DNA from: Stentor coeruleus
Lineage: Eukaryota > Ciliophora > Heterotrichea > Heterotrichida > Stentoridae
NCBI GenBank assembly: GCA_001970955.1
Contig: MPUH01000383.1
Location: 1 to 58,908 of the forward strand
Length of the DNA stretch: 58,908 bases
Direction: 5' to 3'
In this document: piece by piece, positions 30,914 to 41,589 of the stretch
Numbering within the stretch: position 1 is the stretch's first letter
Layout of the letters: each line of letters starts with the position of its first letter
Notes under the pieces: generated by a model
What the model was told of the DNA's origin: nothing
What the model saw: the letters and a program-made list of their open reading frames with translations, nothing else
Database searches by the model: none
Position numbers and translations under genes: made by a program

Positions 30914-33900
30914 TTAGAAGGTATATTTAATGACTGGTATGGCATAATCACTTCCATCTTCATCCCCTTCGCAAGAGACTTCTACAGCCAAATACTTTCT
31001 TCCAGGGATAATCTTCGTCCCACTAACCTCTTCATAAAGAGTATGCAAAAGCTTAGGAAGCCTATCTCCATGCTTATTCTTAGGTAAATAGCCATTATAA
31101 AGGCAAGTCTTTCCACATGACACAATATTGACTTTTAGCTTATGCTCACTAAGAATTTTCTGATTAAATTCTCCTAATGTGCAAGGACCATTTATAGTAA
31201 TTTTTTCCCAAGTTGAAAATCCTTCTGGGTAAGCTTTAATTGGTCCCATTACAATAGGATCATAATCCTTACTCTTAGTCCTCAAAGGTGGTTGAGGTTC
31301 ACTCATAACTATTATATTCACACCAAGGTTTACAAAAGTATTTCTGAATTTTTCAATATCAGTATGGATATGAAGTTTATATAATTCAATAGCAACAGCA
31401 CCAGCAATCATAGCGGTAGTTGTAGCAATGGCAGGGATAATCTTACCAGCTATCATCTTGGTCTTTTGTTTATCAGCTTCAGTAATTTTATAGTTCCTTG
31501 CACGTAAATTAGCTGCATGGGTTATGAAGTCAATATGGAAATTAGTATCATCATCTTTTTCAAATACTGCTGGGTTTAATCTTTTATGGGCAACTTCTCT
31601 ATCAACAACTTTCATTTCTTGTAATAAAGCTGATAATATTTGTTCATCGTCAGCACCATGAACAGTTTGATTTTCTTCAGTTTGAATCGCCACGACTCTT
31701 GGGGTAAAAGGCTTTACTTGGATGTTTCTAACCATATTTTTAACTTGTTCTGGGTTACGGTTTTGAGGAACACCTAATACTGAAGCCATTAGATTAGCTG
31801 CTGAGATAACATAGTTCAAATGAGTATCATCGTTTTCGTCAAAAATGCAAGGAGTTGGAGCTCTTTTAGGACCTGACCAGAAAGGAGTCCCATCTTTAGT
31901 CGCATAATCAGCTGGGAAATTGTGAAGAAGTTGGCTGATGGTATTGTAAAACGAGTCTTGGAGCATTTCACGAGCAACATGGACACATTCTTCGAAATTT
32001 GCATGTTTTATAAGGTTGATGAAGATTTTGATTTTTTCAAGTTTGTCCTTTTGAACTGTGGAATTACCTGATGAGCCTAAGCTGGCCAGGTATCTTATTG
32101 GGTCTTCGAAGTATTTGTTGACTTCTTGAGGACCATCGCTGAAAGTTCCTTGGAACTCGTCTTTAGCCCATTCGATGCAATGCTCAATAGCATGAGGGAA
32201 GTTCTTTAGTGTGCACATTGGGATACTTTCTTCTGGAGGGTCTTGGGAATCTCCATAGCTTTGGGTTTTATGTGGAAGGCAGACCTGCACATTAGCTTTG
32301 GTTCCAAGGGTTCCACTTTCAAGAAGGGGTTTTTCATACCAAACACACCTGCTATCAACATAAAGTCTAGCATTAACATTATCAACAGCATTGGTGACAA
32401 AGTTCCTTGAGTTCCAGAATGTGTCATCAAATATTATCTCGTTCTCAGGACTAACACGGTCTTGTCTAGATAAAACATTAATATCAGTATTCATTCTCTT
32501 AGCAGCAAGTGTTGCCCTTTCACTTTTACTATGGCCGACATCAGCTCTTCTAAACAAAAATTGACGGTTAAGATTTGAAACTTCAATAGAGTCATCGTCA
32601 GTTACAACAACTTGTCCACCATTACTTGAAATTCCCATAAGTGCATAGAGTTTAAGGAATTCACAGCCTAAAGCACCTGCACCGACTAAGAAACTATGGG
32701 AAGCTGCAAGTTTATTATGTATTTCATTGCCAATTAATGCAATTTGATCATCATAGCGACTGTTATGTAAGGTTCTATCAACATTATCAGATAAAATTTC
32801 AAAGAAGTCAATGTGTAGCCACTGTTGAAGTGGAGAATATTTTCCTGTAGCTTTGACTATTTCTTGAGCCATTATCCCTCCCCAGAAAGAGGCAATTGGT
32901 GATACTTGAGCTCTAGCATATAAAGCTACCTTCCTAACAACATCTTCATCAATAGCATCAACAGAAAAAGTTCCTTTTCCAGCTTCATTAAGAGCTTTAG
33001 CTATAAGCACAACCTCATTTGCATGTCCTTGATTAAATAGTTCTGGTAAATAATGATGCGTTTTCTGGAACTCTCTAACAGCCCAATGGGCAAAATGTAG
33101 TTGCTCTGGTCTACCAAACTTCCCTAAGTCCGATACAATCAATGGTTCTTTAACAGCAGGGTTCTTCAAAGTTTCAGCAAAGCTCTTAAACTCAAATTTT
33201 GTTGGGACCTTAACTTGTTCAACAATACCTTCTCTTGTGTATGATCTAAAAGCACTAGTATCTCCAATAGAAAATGAAAAAGGTGAGACAAACTTAACAG
33301 GCATCGGCTCAAGACCATTAATTTCTGTCATTCCTTGAACTTCTTTAAATATAACATAATCACCATCTTGATAAGTATGTCTTTTTTCTTCATGAACTGT
33401 AACAATGCCAGGGTTGCCATTTGTGATATTACTGATAATAAACGATCTGTTGTTTTCTCCGTCTTTGTCAAAACACTTGAAATCATCACCAAAGTCTACA
33501 AATCCATAACCAGAAGCGCCAAATATTTCACATGATAAAAATTTAATCACTGGCTCCTGACTTCTGCAGAAGTTATTGAAACGAATCAGTGAATCTAAAT
33601 CAGTTTCTGATAAAAAGACCACATGGAAGTGTGAAAGGAAAGCTTCGTCGATTGGTCCTTCGTGGAGGGATACTCTAACATGAGGATTGAGCTCTTGAAG
33701 CTTTTCTAATGAGGCTTTGCCACGTGTAATGTTACCAACATTTTCAGGGGTCAGGTAGAAGTTGCTTCCTAGGTCTCTAGCTTCGACAATTGAGTTGTCT
33801 ACGATAGTCACTGAGTGAGGACCAGCTAAGATTAGGTTTTTAGCAGTCTCTACACCAACACCTCGAAGTCCATGGATAAGCACGTCGAGTTTGATCAGTT

Positions 33901-33967
33901 TGCCCATCATCTCCATGCCGAATGTCCCGATTTGACGCGAGTACAGATTTGTATCTATATCTGCCAT
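30914..33967 (-). CDS. UBA1: Ubiquitin-activating enzyme E1 (UBA1)
   Basis: Single intronless exon, ATG at 33967 (TTAATGGC), stop TAA, 1017 aa, the normal E1 length. The inactive adenylation half starts ~10 (YSRQIGTFGMEMMGKL, GVGVETAKNLILAG). The active half has AGALGCEFLKLYALMG, DDDSIEVSNLNRQFLFR and SERATLAAKRMN, which bind ATP and ubiquitin. The catalytic Cys lies in IPMCTLKNFPHAIEHCIEWA. The C-terminal ubiquitin-fold domain follows (GRKYLAVEVSCEGDEDG). It adenylates ubiquitin's C-terminus, forms the E1 thioester and passes ubiquitin to E2s, feeding E3s such as the RING-CH ligase at 24431. All key residues are intact. Confidence 0.97.
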   Translation of the reverse strand: MADIDTNLYSRQIGTFGMEMMGKLIKLDVLIHGLRGVGVETAKNLILAGPHSVTIVDNSIVEARDLGSNFYLTPENVGNITRGKASLEKLQELNPHVRVSLHEGPIDEAFLSHFHVVFLSETDLDSLIRFNNFCRSQEPVIKFLSCEIFGASGYGFVDFGDDFKCFDKDGENNRSFIISNITNGNPGIVTVHEEKRHTYQDGDYVIFKEVQGMTEINGLEPMPVKFVSPFSFSIGDTSAFRSYTREGIVEQVKVPTKFEFKSFAETLKNPAVKEPLIVSDLGKFGRPEQLHFAHWAVREFQKTHHYLPELFNQGHANEVVLIAKALNEAGKGTFSVDAIDEDVVRKVALYARAQVSPIASFWGGIMAQEIVKATGKYSPLQQWLHIDFFEILSDNVDRTLHNSRYDDQIALIGNEIHNKLAASHSFLVGAGALGCEFLKLYALMGISSNGGQVVVTDDDSIEVSNLNRQFLFRRADVGHSKSERATLAAKRMNTDINVLSRQDRVSPENEIIFDDTFWNSRNFVTNAVDNVNARLYVDSRCVWYEKPLLESGTLGTKANVQVCLPHKTQSYGDSQDPPEESIPMCTLKNFPHAIEHCIEWAKDEFQGTFSDGPQEVNKYFEDPIRYLASLGSSGNSTVQKDKLEKIKIFINLIKHANFEECVHVAREMLQDSFYNTISQLLHNFPADYATKDGTPFWSGPKRAPTPCIFDENDDTHLNYVISAANLMASVLGVPQNRNPEQVKNMVRNIQVKPFTPRVVAIQTEENQTVHGADDEQILSALLQEMKVVDREVAHKRLNPAVFEKDDDTNFHIDFITHAANLRARNYKITEADKQKTKMIAGKIIPAIATTTAMIAGAVAIELYKLHIHTDIEKFRNTFVNLGVNIIVMSEPQPPLRTKSKDYDPIVMGPIKAYPEGFSTWEKITINGPCTLGEFNQKILSEHKLKVNIVSCGKTCLYNGYLPKNKHGDRLPKLLHTLYEEVSGTKIIPGRKYLAVEVSCEGDEDGSDYAIPVIKYTF

Positions 33968-34166
33968 TAATTATTACCCTTAGCTGTTTGGGGAAATGCT
34001 TTTATTATCAGATAAGGTTAGGAAAGAAAATAAATAGAAAATTTCTAATTGGTCTCATTGATACTCACAAACATTATAAGGAATACTAAAGATAAGTAGT
34101 TTCCAAGGTCCTAATATGAATTTTTGCCTTATAAAAGACAAAATTAAAAACCCTAGTTATTAAAAC

Positions 34167-36665
34167 CTAATAATCAGTAGGAATAGTGTCAACTGTTGCG
34201 ATTTTCGACCTCTGGCTGCCAAGTATAAAATAATCGATTTTCAGCCTAACAACAATAGGTTTTGTCCCATGCATTGTATTATAAATTTTAATCTGCTGAG
34301 TAATTGATTCTCCAGCATCCATATAAGTCCCTGAAGCAGGAAGTAAATTCATGTTCAAATGCTTTTGCACAGCGGAAAACAATTTAAAATCCTTGATATC
34401 TGCTGATGTCTTATTCTTACTAACAGTATTTATAATCGTTTCTGCTGGGTTATCTCCTTTGCACAAGTTAAAACTCACAATAATCTCACTATCTTCAAAA
34501 ACTACTATGGTTAGCTTTGTAGGGGCTGCACTTTGGAACTCTTGGAACTCAGGCTCTGGAGTATATATATCAAGTAATAAATCTCCAGGCATAGTAGTTT
34601 TACTTGGTGATATGTTCTGGACAACTGTTGTTGATAAGTTTTGTGGGGTATAGTCTAATCCTCCAAGTATATCTATTGATTCAAATCCTTTAGACACATT
34701 ATCAGGATTTTTTCCAGTTTTTCCTATATTTTGAACATTATCTAAAAGTCCAATCGGTGCATAAGGGGCAGGATTTTCTTGGACTAAAGGTGTTGATACC
34801 CCAGTGTCACCAAGTAAATCCATCAGCCAGACTTCTTCAGTTTTCTCAATTTTAGGGCTTTCAGTAACAGGGTTTTCACTAGTAAATCTATTAAATACCG
34901 GCATACGTTCAAATAATGGCCCTCTTATATGATCCCAAGAACTTTCTAATAAAGATAAATACTCACAAGCTCTTTGCTGCAATTCTAAATTCAATGATGC
35001 TGTCTGGAAACTTAATAGTCTTTTAAAACTCTCTCTAGCTTCTGGAGCTCTTACTGACAGCTTAGCAGCACTTGTAAGCACATATTCCTTACATAAATCA
35101 CTGCTTTGGGAAATAAGAATCCTTTCAAAAATGCTGCATATTTCACTTGGGGTTATAGGATTATATGTAATATCTGGAAAAGTGACTCTACTTCTTGTAA
35201 TCAAATCCCCATATTCGCCAACACACCATACACTAAGTAAAACTAAGCCTTGTTGGTCAATATTATCTTTAAGTGCTCTATATAGTTTATGCACAGAATA
35301 AGCTTGTAACTCAGGTGTTGATGAAATTATATGCGCAGTAGATGAAATAACATCATCATCAACAAAACTCCCTGCTATAGAAAGTATTTGAGTCAGAGTG
35401 TCAATAGTCCATTGCTTGCTTGAGCTATTTTCTTCAAGTGCTCCACAAATTTTAGCAACAATAGCTTCTTTAAGTTCAGGTTCTGAGGATATTAAATGAT
35501 CAATAAGTTCTTTGACTATCTGTTTTATATTGCTTTCATTTATAAGCACTGATGTAAGATCAAGAGCCTTTTTTTTAATAACTAAGTCAGGGTCTTTTAA
35601 ACAGTCCATTATAGTTGTTTTATGTCTCTGTACAGCTAATGGGTCGATTTTTACTAGACGAAGTAAGGAGTTTAGAGCTACATAACGGAGGTTATTGTCG
35701 CGGCTCATCAAAAAACGACCCATGATATTAGTTGCTAATACCCTAAGGCCACTTGTAGACTGTAAATCTAAAATTGTCTTTACACACTCATAAAGCACAG
35801 CATTGCCAGCATTTTTACCTGAGTCAGTATTCGTTGACACCTGAGCTAAGCAGTCACAAGTCTCTTCACTAGGCTGGTTGTTCGTAAGTTTGCATAAAAG
35901 CTTTATAAGCCGAACTTGTAAAAATGGATCAGTTACTCCTCCTATACTATGTTCCGGCGAATGTACAGAATGCAAAAGATTTTTCATCGCTTTGACTATC
36001 AAAGTATTAAACTGGGCAAATTTCGATTTAAGCCCTGGGTTAACTTTAAGGATTTCTAATAACAAATTAACCCCGTTCATTACAACTACATGGCTACGAT
36101 CTTCAATTAATCTAGGAATTTCTCCAGCTAAATCATCAACCAAATCTGGGCACTTCCTAGCAATTTTCACTCCAGCCAAAGCTGCTTTTTTTCTTATATA
36201 ACTATTTGTATGGTTCATAAGCTTGCATACATCTTTGCATAAATCTCTACACATTTCTGCTGTAGCTACATTTGCCATAGCTGTTATCCCTATACCTGAG
36301 ATTTGATTGTTTGAAGAGTTCATGTCGATTTGCATTATGTTGGTTACCATTAAAAGAACATCGTCTTGTTCGTTTAGAAGCTGTGCCAAGCCTAAGTATC
36401 CAACGCGTTTTTCTGTAAAATTGTTAGAAGCGATGAGTTTCAGACATTCAACTTGGCCGAATTGTGTTGGGTAACCCATCATTTGGATAAAAAGAAGCTT
36501 AGCCACACTTCTATGGCGATATTTATAAGCTTCGTCACGGAAACTTTCTCTGATATCGGCACTTTCATTTGCAACAACCACTCGCTCTTCAGCTGCGGTT
36601 TTGCACGCTCTTATAGCTTTGATCAAGTCCCGAAGCCGGGTTGGCTCCTTTTTCGACCCTTGCAT
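34167..36665 (-). CDS. AP1G1: AP-1 complex gamma-adaptin
   Basis: Single exon, ATG at 36665 (AATAATAAATGC), stop TAG, 832 aa. The N-terminal adaptin solenoid (~8-580) begins RLRDLIKAIRACKTAAEERV and contains FGQVECLKLIAS, the gamma-type sequence. A Pro/Asn-rich hinge (~600-705) carries the acidic clathrin-box-like stretch VWLMDLLGD. The ear domain (~710-832) reads TIVVFEDSEIIVSFNLCKGD and ends in the immunoglobulin-like gamma-ear. AP-1 makes clathrin coats at the TGN and endosomes. Alpha and delta adaptins are excluded by the start and the ear type. Complete and intact. Confidence 0.95.
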   Translation of the reverse strand: MQGSKKEPTRLRDLIKAIRACKTAAEERVVVANESADIRESFRDEAYKYRHRSVAKLLFIQMMGYPTQFGQVECLKLIASNNFTEKRVGYLGLAQLLNEQDDVLLMVTNIMQIDMNSSNNQISGIGITAMANVATAEMCRDLCKDVCKLMNHTNSYIRKKAALAGVKIARKCPDLVDDLAGEIPRLIEDRSHVVVMNGVNLLLEILKVNPGLKSKFAQFNTLIVKAMKNLLHSVHSPEHSIGGVTDPFLQVRLIKLLCKLTNNQPSEETCDCLAQVSTNTDSGKNAGNAVLYECVKTILDLQSTSGLRVLATNIMGRFLMSRDNNLRYVALNSLLRLVKIDPLAVQRHKTTIMDCLKDPDLVIKKKALDLTSVLINESNIKQIVKELIDHLISSEPELKEAIVAKICGALEENSSSKQWTIDTLTQILSIAGSFVDDDVISSTAHIISSTPELQAYSVHKLYRALKDNIDQQGLVLLSVWCVGEYGDLITRSRVTFPDITYNPITPSEICSIFERILISQSSDLCKEYVLTSAAKLSVRAPEARESFKRLLSFQTASLNLELQQRACEYLSLLESSWDHIRGPLFERMPVFNRFTSENPVTESPKIEKTEEVWLMDLLGDTGVSTPLVQENPAPYAPIGLLDNVQNIGKTGKNPDNVSKGFESIDILGGLDYTPQNLSTTVVQNISPSKTTMPGDLLLDIYTPEPEFQEFQSAAPTKLTIVVFEDSEIIVSFNLCKGDNPAETIINTVSKNKTSADIKDFKLFSAVQKHLNMNLLPASGTYMDAGESITQQIKIYNTMHGTKPIVVRLKIDYFILGSQRSKIATVDTIPTDY

Positions 36666-36728
36666 TTATTATTATTTTAGTAAGATAAGGGCTTTAAAGA
36701 TATGCTTATTAGGTTTAGTCATGATGGG

Positions 36729-37503
36729 TTATTGAATGTTAAGCTCATCTTGAAGTAAAGACACTTCACGTTCTAAGCCTTTGCATTTACGTTTAAGCTG
36801 AGAAATTTCTTCATCTTTTTCTTGGATGATTTCTTCAAGTTCTTGGATTTTCTCGACTTTTTCTTGGAGTTTTTCCATGCTTTCACGGATACCTTCATAT
36901 TCAGCTTTCATTTCTTCGTCTGTTGAGGATTTCTGCTTTTTCAACCTTGACACGGAGTCTAAGGCCTGAAAAAGCTTTTGTTCTTGGATACGCTTGTTTT
37001 GTTGCTCAAGAGCAAAAAGTGCCCTGTCTTTGTCACTTTTTTCTTTGAGGTCTAAAACTTCTTTTTTTAGCTCAGATACTTGCTTTAAGAGATCTTCGTT
37101 ATGGCTTTTAAGAAGATCTCTTGCTTGGGATATGCTTTTGGAGTTAAGGAGGCTATATAAAAGTGAATCGGATATTTGATAGTTCGTTTTGCAATGAGGC
37201 TTTTTCAGAGGATAGTTGAGAGATTTGTTGTTTGTATTTTGAGTTGATTAATTGCACTGACTCTGAGAGTTCTGAGTATTTTTCGCAAGTTTTTCTTAGC
37301 ATTTGAACTTCTTTTTCTAAGTCTGAAATATATTGAAGTTCTTTGGAAGCTTTTTCTTCTATTTGTAGGAGCTTATCTATGCATGAAGTGAGCTTTGAGT
37401 AATTGTCTTTTGGTCCAGCCTCAACACGGATTTTCATTTTGAGAAGCGAGGATAGGGTTTTTACTTCTTCAAAAAGACGAGAATTGATAACTTGAAGATT
37501 CAT
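36729..37503 (-). CDS. Coiled-coil protein interrupted by one apparent frameshift
   Basis: Two good coiled-coil frames read through each other: the first begins MNLQVINSRLFEEVKTLSSL (ATG at 37503) and stops at 37153; the second runs to the stop at 36729 with an uninterrupted heptad pattern (ARDLLKSHNEDLLKQVSELK, then LEREVSLLQDELNIQ). Joining them needs a +1 shift near 37165-37200. No 15-nt GT-AG intron fits, since there is no GT in the stretch. It is probably one base too many in the sequence, or a recently disabled gene. The whole ~258-residue product would be one long coiled coil with no other domain, perhaps cytoskeletal or centrosomal. Confidence 0.6.
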
Positions 37504-38004
37504 TTGTTTATTAATAGTAATACTAACTTTAGATTTTAAAAAATAATTATAGAATCTTAGGAAAGTAGAATATTGTATTAAAAATTAAAGGTTTGATTGA
37601 TATTTTTGGCAGAAATACTCAAAGTTATTAAGCAATATGAGAAGGGATTCTATATGAGGAAATTAGCAAATAGATTTTCTATTAAATAGAGAATTTATAT
37701 ATGAGTTAAAATTTTCTTTTCTCACTCCATGCAAAGCTTTAAAGTTTTTTACTTATTTCTTTTTTAAATAATACTTCCTAAAATAATCAACCCACCTATC
37801 ATCACATATTTACCTTAAGTACTAAACCACAAAAAAATATTATCCAATTCTAATCATAATTACTCTCTATATTTACCGACTATCAAAATTAATATATCAA
37901 ATGATTCTATCATAATCCATAATTTCTCTTATAATAGTCCTTTCTAACCTCTATAAATCATCACTACGAAATCCGTACAAATTATACTCTTTAATAATTA
38001 ATAA
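37504..38004. other. Divergent intergenic region
   Basis: Between divergent genes; AT-rich, nothing recognised beyond expected promoters. Confidence 0.4.
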
Positions 38005-39231
38005 ATGCATAAATCTTCTCCAGCATGGACAGTCCTTGGAAAGAACAAAGAGAAACCCCCAGAAAAAGTTCCTGGTCCTGGAACATACGAGCCTCAATTC
38101 ACTTTGCAAGAATTTTCACCAAGATGGAGCAGTCCTAAATCCAAAAAATTGAATTTCTTAGCTCCAAAAACCCCAGGACCAGGCACTTATGATTATAGTC
38201 CATTAGACACAACCACAAAGATAATAAGGTATTAGATACTCAGATTTGGTACATCAGAGAAAATTAAAGACATGTCAAAAACTGACTCCCCTGGACCGGG
38301 AGCTTATAATATATCCTTACAACCTTCAGGTCCTCAATTCACTCTTATAGATTCCCGTCGTGATATCAAGCCAAATGGTGTCCCTGGTCCCGGAACTTAT
38401 ATTGTCTCAGATGATAAAAAGTATCGTTTGCCAGCTTTTTCAGTACCTAAAGCTAAGAAAATTGAGAAATACCTTGATACTCCAGGGCCTGGGAACTATT
38501 CATTGAGCCCAATCAAAGATGGACCTAAATGGAAGATTGGGACAGAGCCAAAAAGTGCAGCTAGTTCGTTTTTATCTCCAGGTCCAGGAACTTATGATTG
38601 CAAAGATAAGTCTTTTTCTCCATCTTTTAGTATGACAGCTAAGCCTTGTGGCTTTAATAAAAATCCTGCTCCTGGCCCAGGGGCTTATACACCGAAAAGC
38701 TCAAGAAAAAACCTTATTTTTAGTATTGGTCAAGCGGAAAAACTAAATTTCAAGCCAAATCCTGTGCCAGGACCTGGAACCTACTCACCTAGCCCTCCAA
38801 AGTCTCAATGCACGTTTTTTGGGACTTCTATACGCAGATTATACAATTTAAAGACAGAAACCCCAGGACCAGGACAATACGAGTCAAAGCCTAGCCAAAG
38901 CAGTCCAAAATTTACTTTAAGTGGTAAATTTCTACCAAAATTCCTTGACATTCCAGTATTATCAACATAGGGTCCAGGAGCATATAACCCTCTTGACATA
39001 TTCAAAAAGAATCTGTGCACTAAAATTGGTAAAGAAAAGAGGTTGAAATTCAGTCCTAGCAAAACTCCAGGCCCAGGGACTTATGAGTCTCCTAGAAAGC
39101 CTGATGGGCCACAATGGGGTTTTACACGTTCAGACAAGTCCCCAAGTCCTAAAAACCAGATTCCAGGCCCAGGCGATTATTTTATCCCTTCAACAATCCC
39201 AAATGTTGCTTCATATAGTAAGGTAAAATGA
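38005..39231 (+). CDS. SHIPPO/STPG-repeat (sperm-tail PG-rich) protein, 398 aa
   Basis: Three exons (38005-38228, 38244-38955, 38971-39231) joined by two 15-nt introns. The product is built from about ten PGPGxY repeats (VPGPGTY, TPGPGTYD, SPGPGAYN, TPGPGNYS, IPGPGDY) spaced 30-40 residues apart, the hallmark of the ODF3/STPG family. One repeat (IP-GPGAYNP) is split by the second intron. These proteins line ciliary microtubules: several are inner-junction or lumenal doublet proteins. The TGA after SKVK would be the only TGA stop in the window; read-through would add just three codons. Confidence 0.9.
38229..38243 (+). other. 15-nt intron 1 of STPG-repeat gene
   Basis: GTATTAGATACTCAG; A at position 10. 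Retention would put an in-frame TAG after TTTKIIRY. Confidence 0.92.
38956..38970 (+). other. 15-nt intron 2 of STPG-repeat gene
   Basis: GTATTATCAACATAG; A at position 10. Removal completes a PGPGAY repeat. Confidence 0.95.
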
Positions 39232-39264
39232 TTAATCTAACTACTTTCAATATATAAACTAAGC

Positions 39265-40686
39265 TTAATTATTGCTTGGACTACGGTCCTCAGAACTGCT
39301 AAACCTTGACAATGGTCCTTGTTCCATCATTTTAACAAACTCTTCAAAGTCAATTGTCCCATCGCCGTTTATATCCACTTCTCTAACCATATTGGCCCAG
39401 TATTTCGAGTCTTTAACAATATTTTCTTGGTCAAGAACGTCTTGAAGCTCTTGTGCTGTAATCCTCCCTCTGTCATGAATATCAAATCTCTTAAAAGCAT
39501 TCCAAAGCTTCTCTTGGCACATATACATCCCACGATCCATAAGCGCGGCTACAAACTCAGTGAAATCAATTGTACCATTTTTATCTGCGTCTATACAATT
39601 AATCAGTTGGTCTAAGTCAGGTCTTGAAATATCTGCAGCACTCAAAGCTTCTCGGAGCTCAGAAAGACTAAGCTGGCCATCTTTGTTAGTATCAATTTTA
39701 CAGAAAAGTTCAGATAAAGTGGCGATTTCTTCAGAAGAGCATTGTGTGGCCATGTAGTTTAATACAGCTCTACGGAATCTAACACTTCGTTGATATGAAG
39801 AAATTTTGTTTATGTCTAAAGTCAATGAAGATTGGCTTAGTTCTGAGTATCCAGTTATCCAAGGATGGGATAGAGCATCAGTTGCAGAGAACCGCGAGGT
39901 TGGATTTCTGTCTAAAAGATGCGTTATGAAGTCTTTGGCTGACCTTGATACATTGTTCCATACGTTATCATTAAATTCTAAAGGACCTGAACGTACTGCA
40001 TGGATAATTTCCTTTTCGTTTTCACCATCAAAAGGGGGATAACCTGAGAGCATCATATAGAGAATGACTCCTAAGCTCCATAGGTCACATTTTTCAGTGT
40101 AGGGTCCTTGAAGGATTTCTGGAGCGATATAGTAGCAGGTTCCTGATTTGGTGCTCATATTGTTCTGCGGAGTCATAACTTTAGCTAAACCAAAGTCTAT
40201 GAGCTTGAGTTTAGCTCCATCTGTTCTATTGGCAAACAAATAGTTCTCAGGTTTCAAATCCCTATGGACAATGCCTCTACTATGCAAATAAGCAACAGCT
40301 GAGAGCATTTGTGAGAACATTTCACATGCTTTATGCTCAGAAAAATGCTCGACCTCGATAATTTTGTCAAAAAGCTCTCCACCTGTGCACATCTCCATGA
40401 TCAAATAGATATAATGATCATCTTCAAAGGTCTCGTAAAGTTGGATTATGCTAGGATGATCAATTTGCTTCATAATACTAATCTCAGACTGTAAGACTTC
40501 TGGTCTTTTTACTCGGGATTTAGGAATGACTTTGACAGCTCTTTTGCAATTATCACTAAGCCTTATGACTGGTTTTACGAAGCCAAAAGACCCTTGGCCA
40601 AGAGTACTCTTATCGAAGGTGTAGTGCGATTTGATATCTTTTCCGTGGGAGGATATAAGATATTGCCTCTTTATTGGTACTTCCAT
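39265..40686 (-). CDS. Calcium-dependent protein kinase (CDPK), 473 aa
   Basis: ATG at 40686 (ATAAATGG), stop TAA. Kinase ~25-283: LGQGSFGFV, Lys52 in RAVKVIPK, HRDLKPENYLF, DFGLAK, SGTCYYIAPEIL. A junction helix (~290-325) and four EF-hands follow: DTNKDGQLSLSE, DADKNGTIDFTE and DINGDGTIDFEE are canonical; the third (DIHDRGRITAQE) lacks some acidic ligands and may not bind calcium. This is the plant/protist CDPK layout, where calcium binding to the C-terminal lobe releases autoinhibition. Unlike many CDPKs it has no N-terminal Met-Gly, so no myristoylation. Confidence 0.95.
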   Translation of the reverse strand: MEVPIKRQYLISSHGKDIKSHYTFDKSTLGQGSFGFVKPVIRLSDNCKRAVKVIPKSRVKRPEVLQSEISIMKQIDHPSIIQLYETFEDDHYIYLIMEMCTGGELFDKIIEVEHFSEHKACEMFSQMLSAVAYLHSRGIVHRDLKPENYLFANRTDGAKLKLIDFGLAKVMTPQNNMSTKSGTCYYIAPEILQGPYTEKCDLWSLGVILYMMLSGYPPFDGENEKEIIHAVRSGPLEFNDNVWNNVSRSAKDFITHLLDRNPTSRFSATDALSHPWITGYSELSQSSLTLDINKISSYQRSVRFRRAVLNYMATQCSSEEIATLSELFCKIDTNKDGQLSLSELREALSAADISRPDLDQLINCIDADKNGTIDFTEFVAALMDRGMYMCQEKLWNAFKRFDIHDRGRITAQELQDVLDQENIVKDSKYWANMVREVDINGDGTIDFEEFVKMMEQGPLSRFSSSEDRSPSNN

Positions 40687-40841
40687 TTATTAGCAAGATG
40701 ACTGCAAATGTAATTTCATGGCTGTAGTATTTTTAACAATATGATATGAAAAATTGCCTTTATTAGTTACAAAATTACACATTTAATATTAAAAAACGAT
40801 TATAGTTCAGTTTAAGGTAGGGTTTTAGAAAAGGTGCAAGG

Positions 40842-41264
40842 ATGGAGATGAATATAAATATGGAAAAACTCGCTGAGTTAAACTACAGCTTGCTGAATCA
40901 ATTGCCAGCTGAAGTCCAGAGTTTTTTCAAGTCTTTTCCACTTTCAGACTATTCACTACTCCTGATAGTAGCTGCTGTGGTTATAATTTGTGTTTTCATG
41001 TGCGCATGTCCATGCTCGAAAAAACCTGAGTATGTGATCCCAGAAGAGTTCAAGCCAGAAAATGTGGGGAAAAAAGAAAAAGAAGTGAAAGTTAAGATCC
41101 CAAACACTAAGAAAACTAGAAGAGGAAATAAGAAAAAAAGCAAGGAAAACGAAGCTGAGCCGGTGAATTTGATTGAAGAAACTAAAAAGGAAGCTCAGGA
41201 GGAAGAAGAAGATGATGGATGGGAAAAAGTTAAAGCTAAGAAGCCAAAGAAGAAGGAAGAATAG
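40842..41264 (+). CDS. Small single-pass membrane protein with Lys-rich tail, 140 aa
   Basis: ATG at 40842 (a second Met is two codons in), stop TAG. Residues ~45-62 (YSLLLIVAAVVIICVFMC) are one transmembrane helix, followed by juxtamembrane Cys (CACPCSKK). The rest is highly charged: KKTRRGNKKKSKEN, an acidic EEEEDDGWEKV and KAKKPKKKEE. The GWEKV-K-K ending is found in several ER/ribosome-associated or nuclear-shuttling proteins, but I cannot assign a family. N-terminus probably luminal, tail cytosolic. Confidence 0.6.
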   Translation: MEMNINMEKLAELNYSLLNQLPAEVQSFFKSFPLSDYSLLLIVAAVVIICVFMCACPCSKKPEYVIPEEFKPENVGKKEKEVKVKIPNTKKTRRGNKKKSKENEAEPVNLIEETKKEAQEEEEDDGWEKVKAKKPKKKEE

Positions 41265-41589
41265 TTATTAATAAGTTAGTGAGATGCGATAAGGGAGAAA
41301 ATATATATGAATTTACGGTATGAATATAAGAGAGATGATGGATGGTTTGGAAATAAAAATTATATAGAGAACTCGTTTTTTAGTATGAAGAAATGATTTT
41401 TTTTGTTTGGTGTAAAAAAACATAAGGAAAAATTTGGTAAATTCATGATTTTGATAGATTCAATAAGTTTTTCTAATGATTTTTCATATTTTTATATAAT
41501 AGACAATTTAAATGTTTAGCTGAAAAAAAAATTGTTAGAATTGAACTGGGTAGTCAGGCTTCAAAGTTATTTCTAAATAGGCTGGAGAA
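41265..41589. other. Intergenic spacer
   Basis: Contains T-runs and no recognised feature; leads into the carbonic anhydrase relic. Confidence 0.35.

Noticed and set aside
37150..37200. A 15-nt intron to join the coiled-coil halves
   Set aside because: There is no GT in the minus-strand sequence at the junction, so the rule met by the other nine introns cannot be met.
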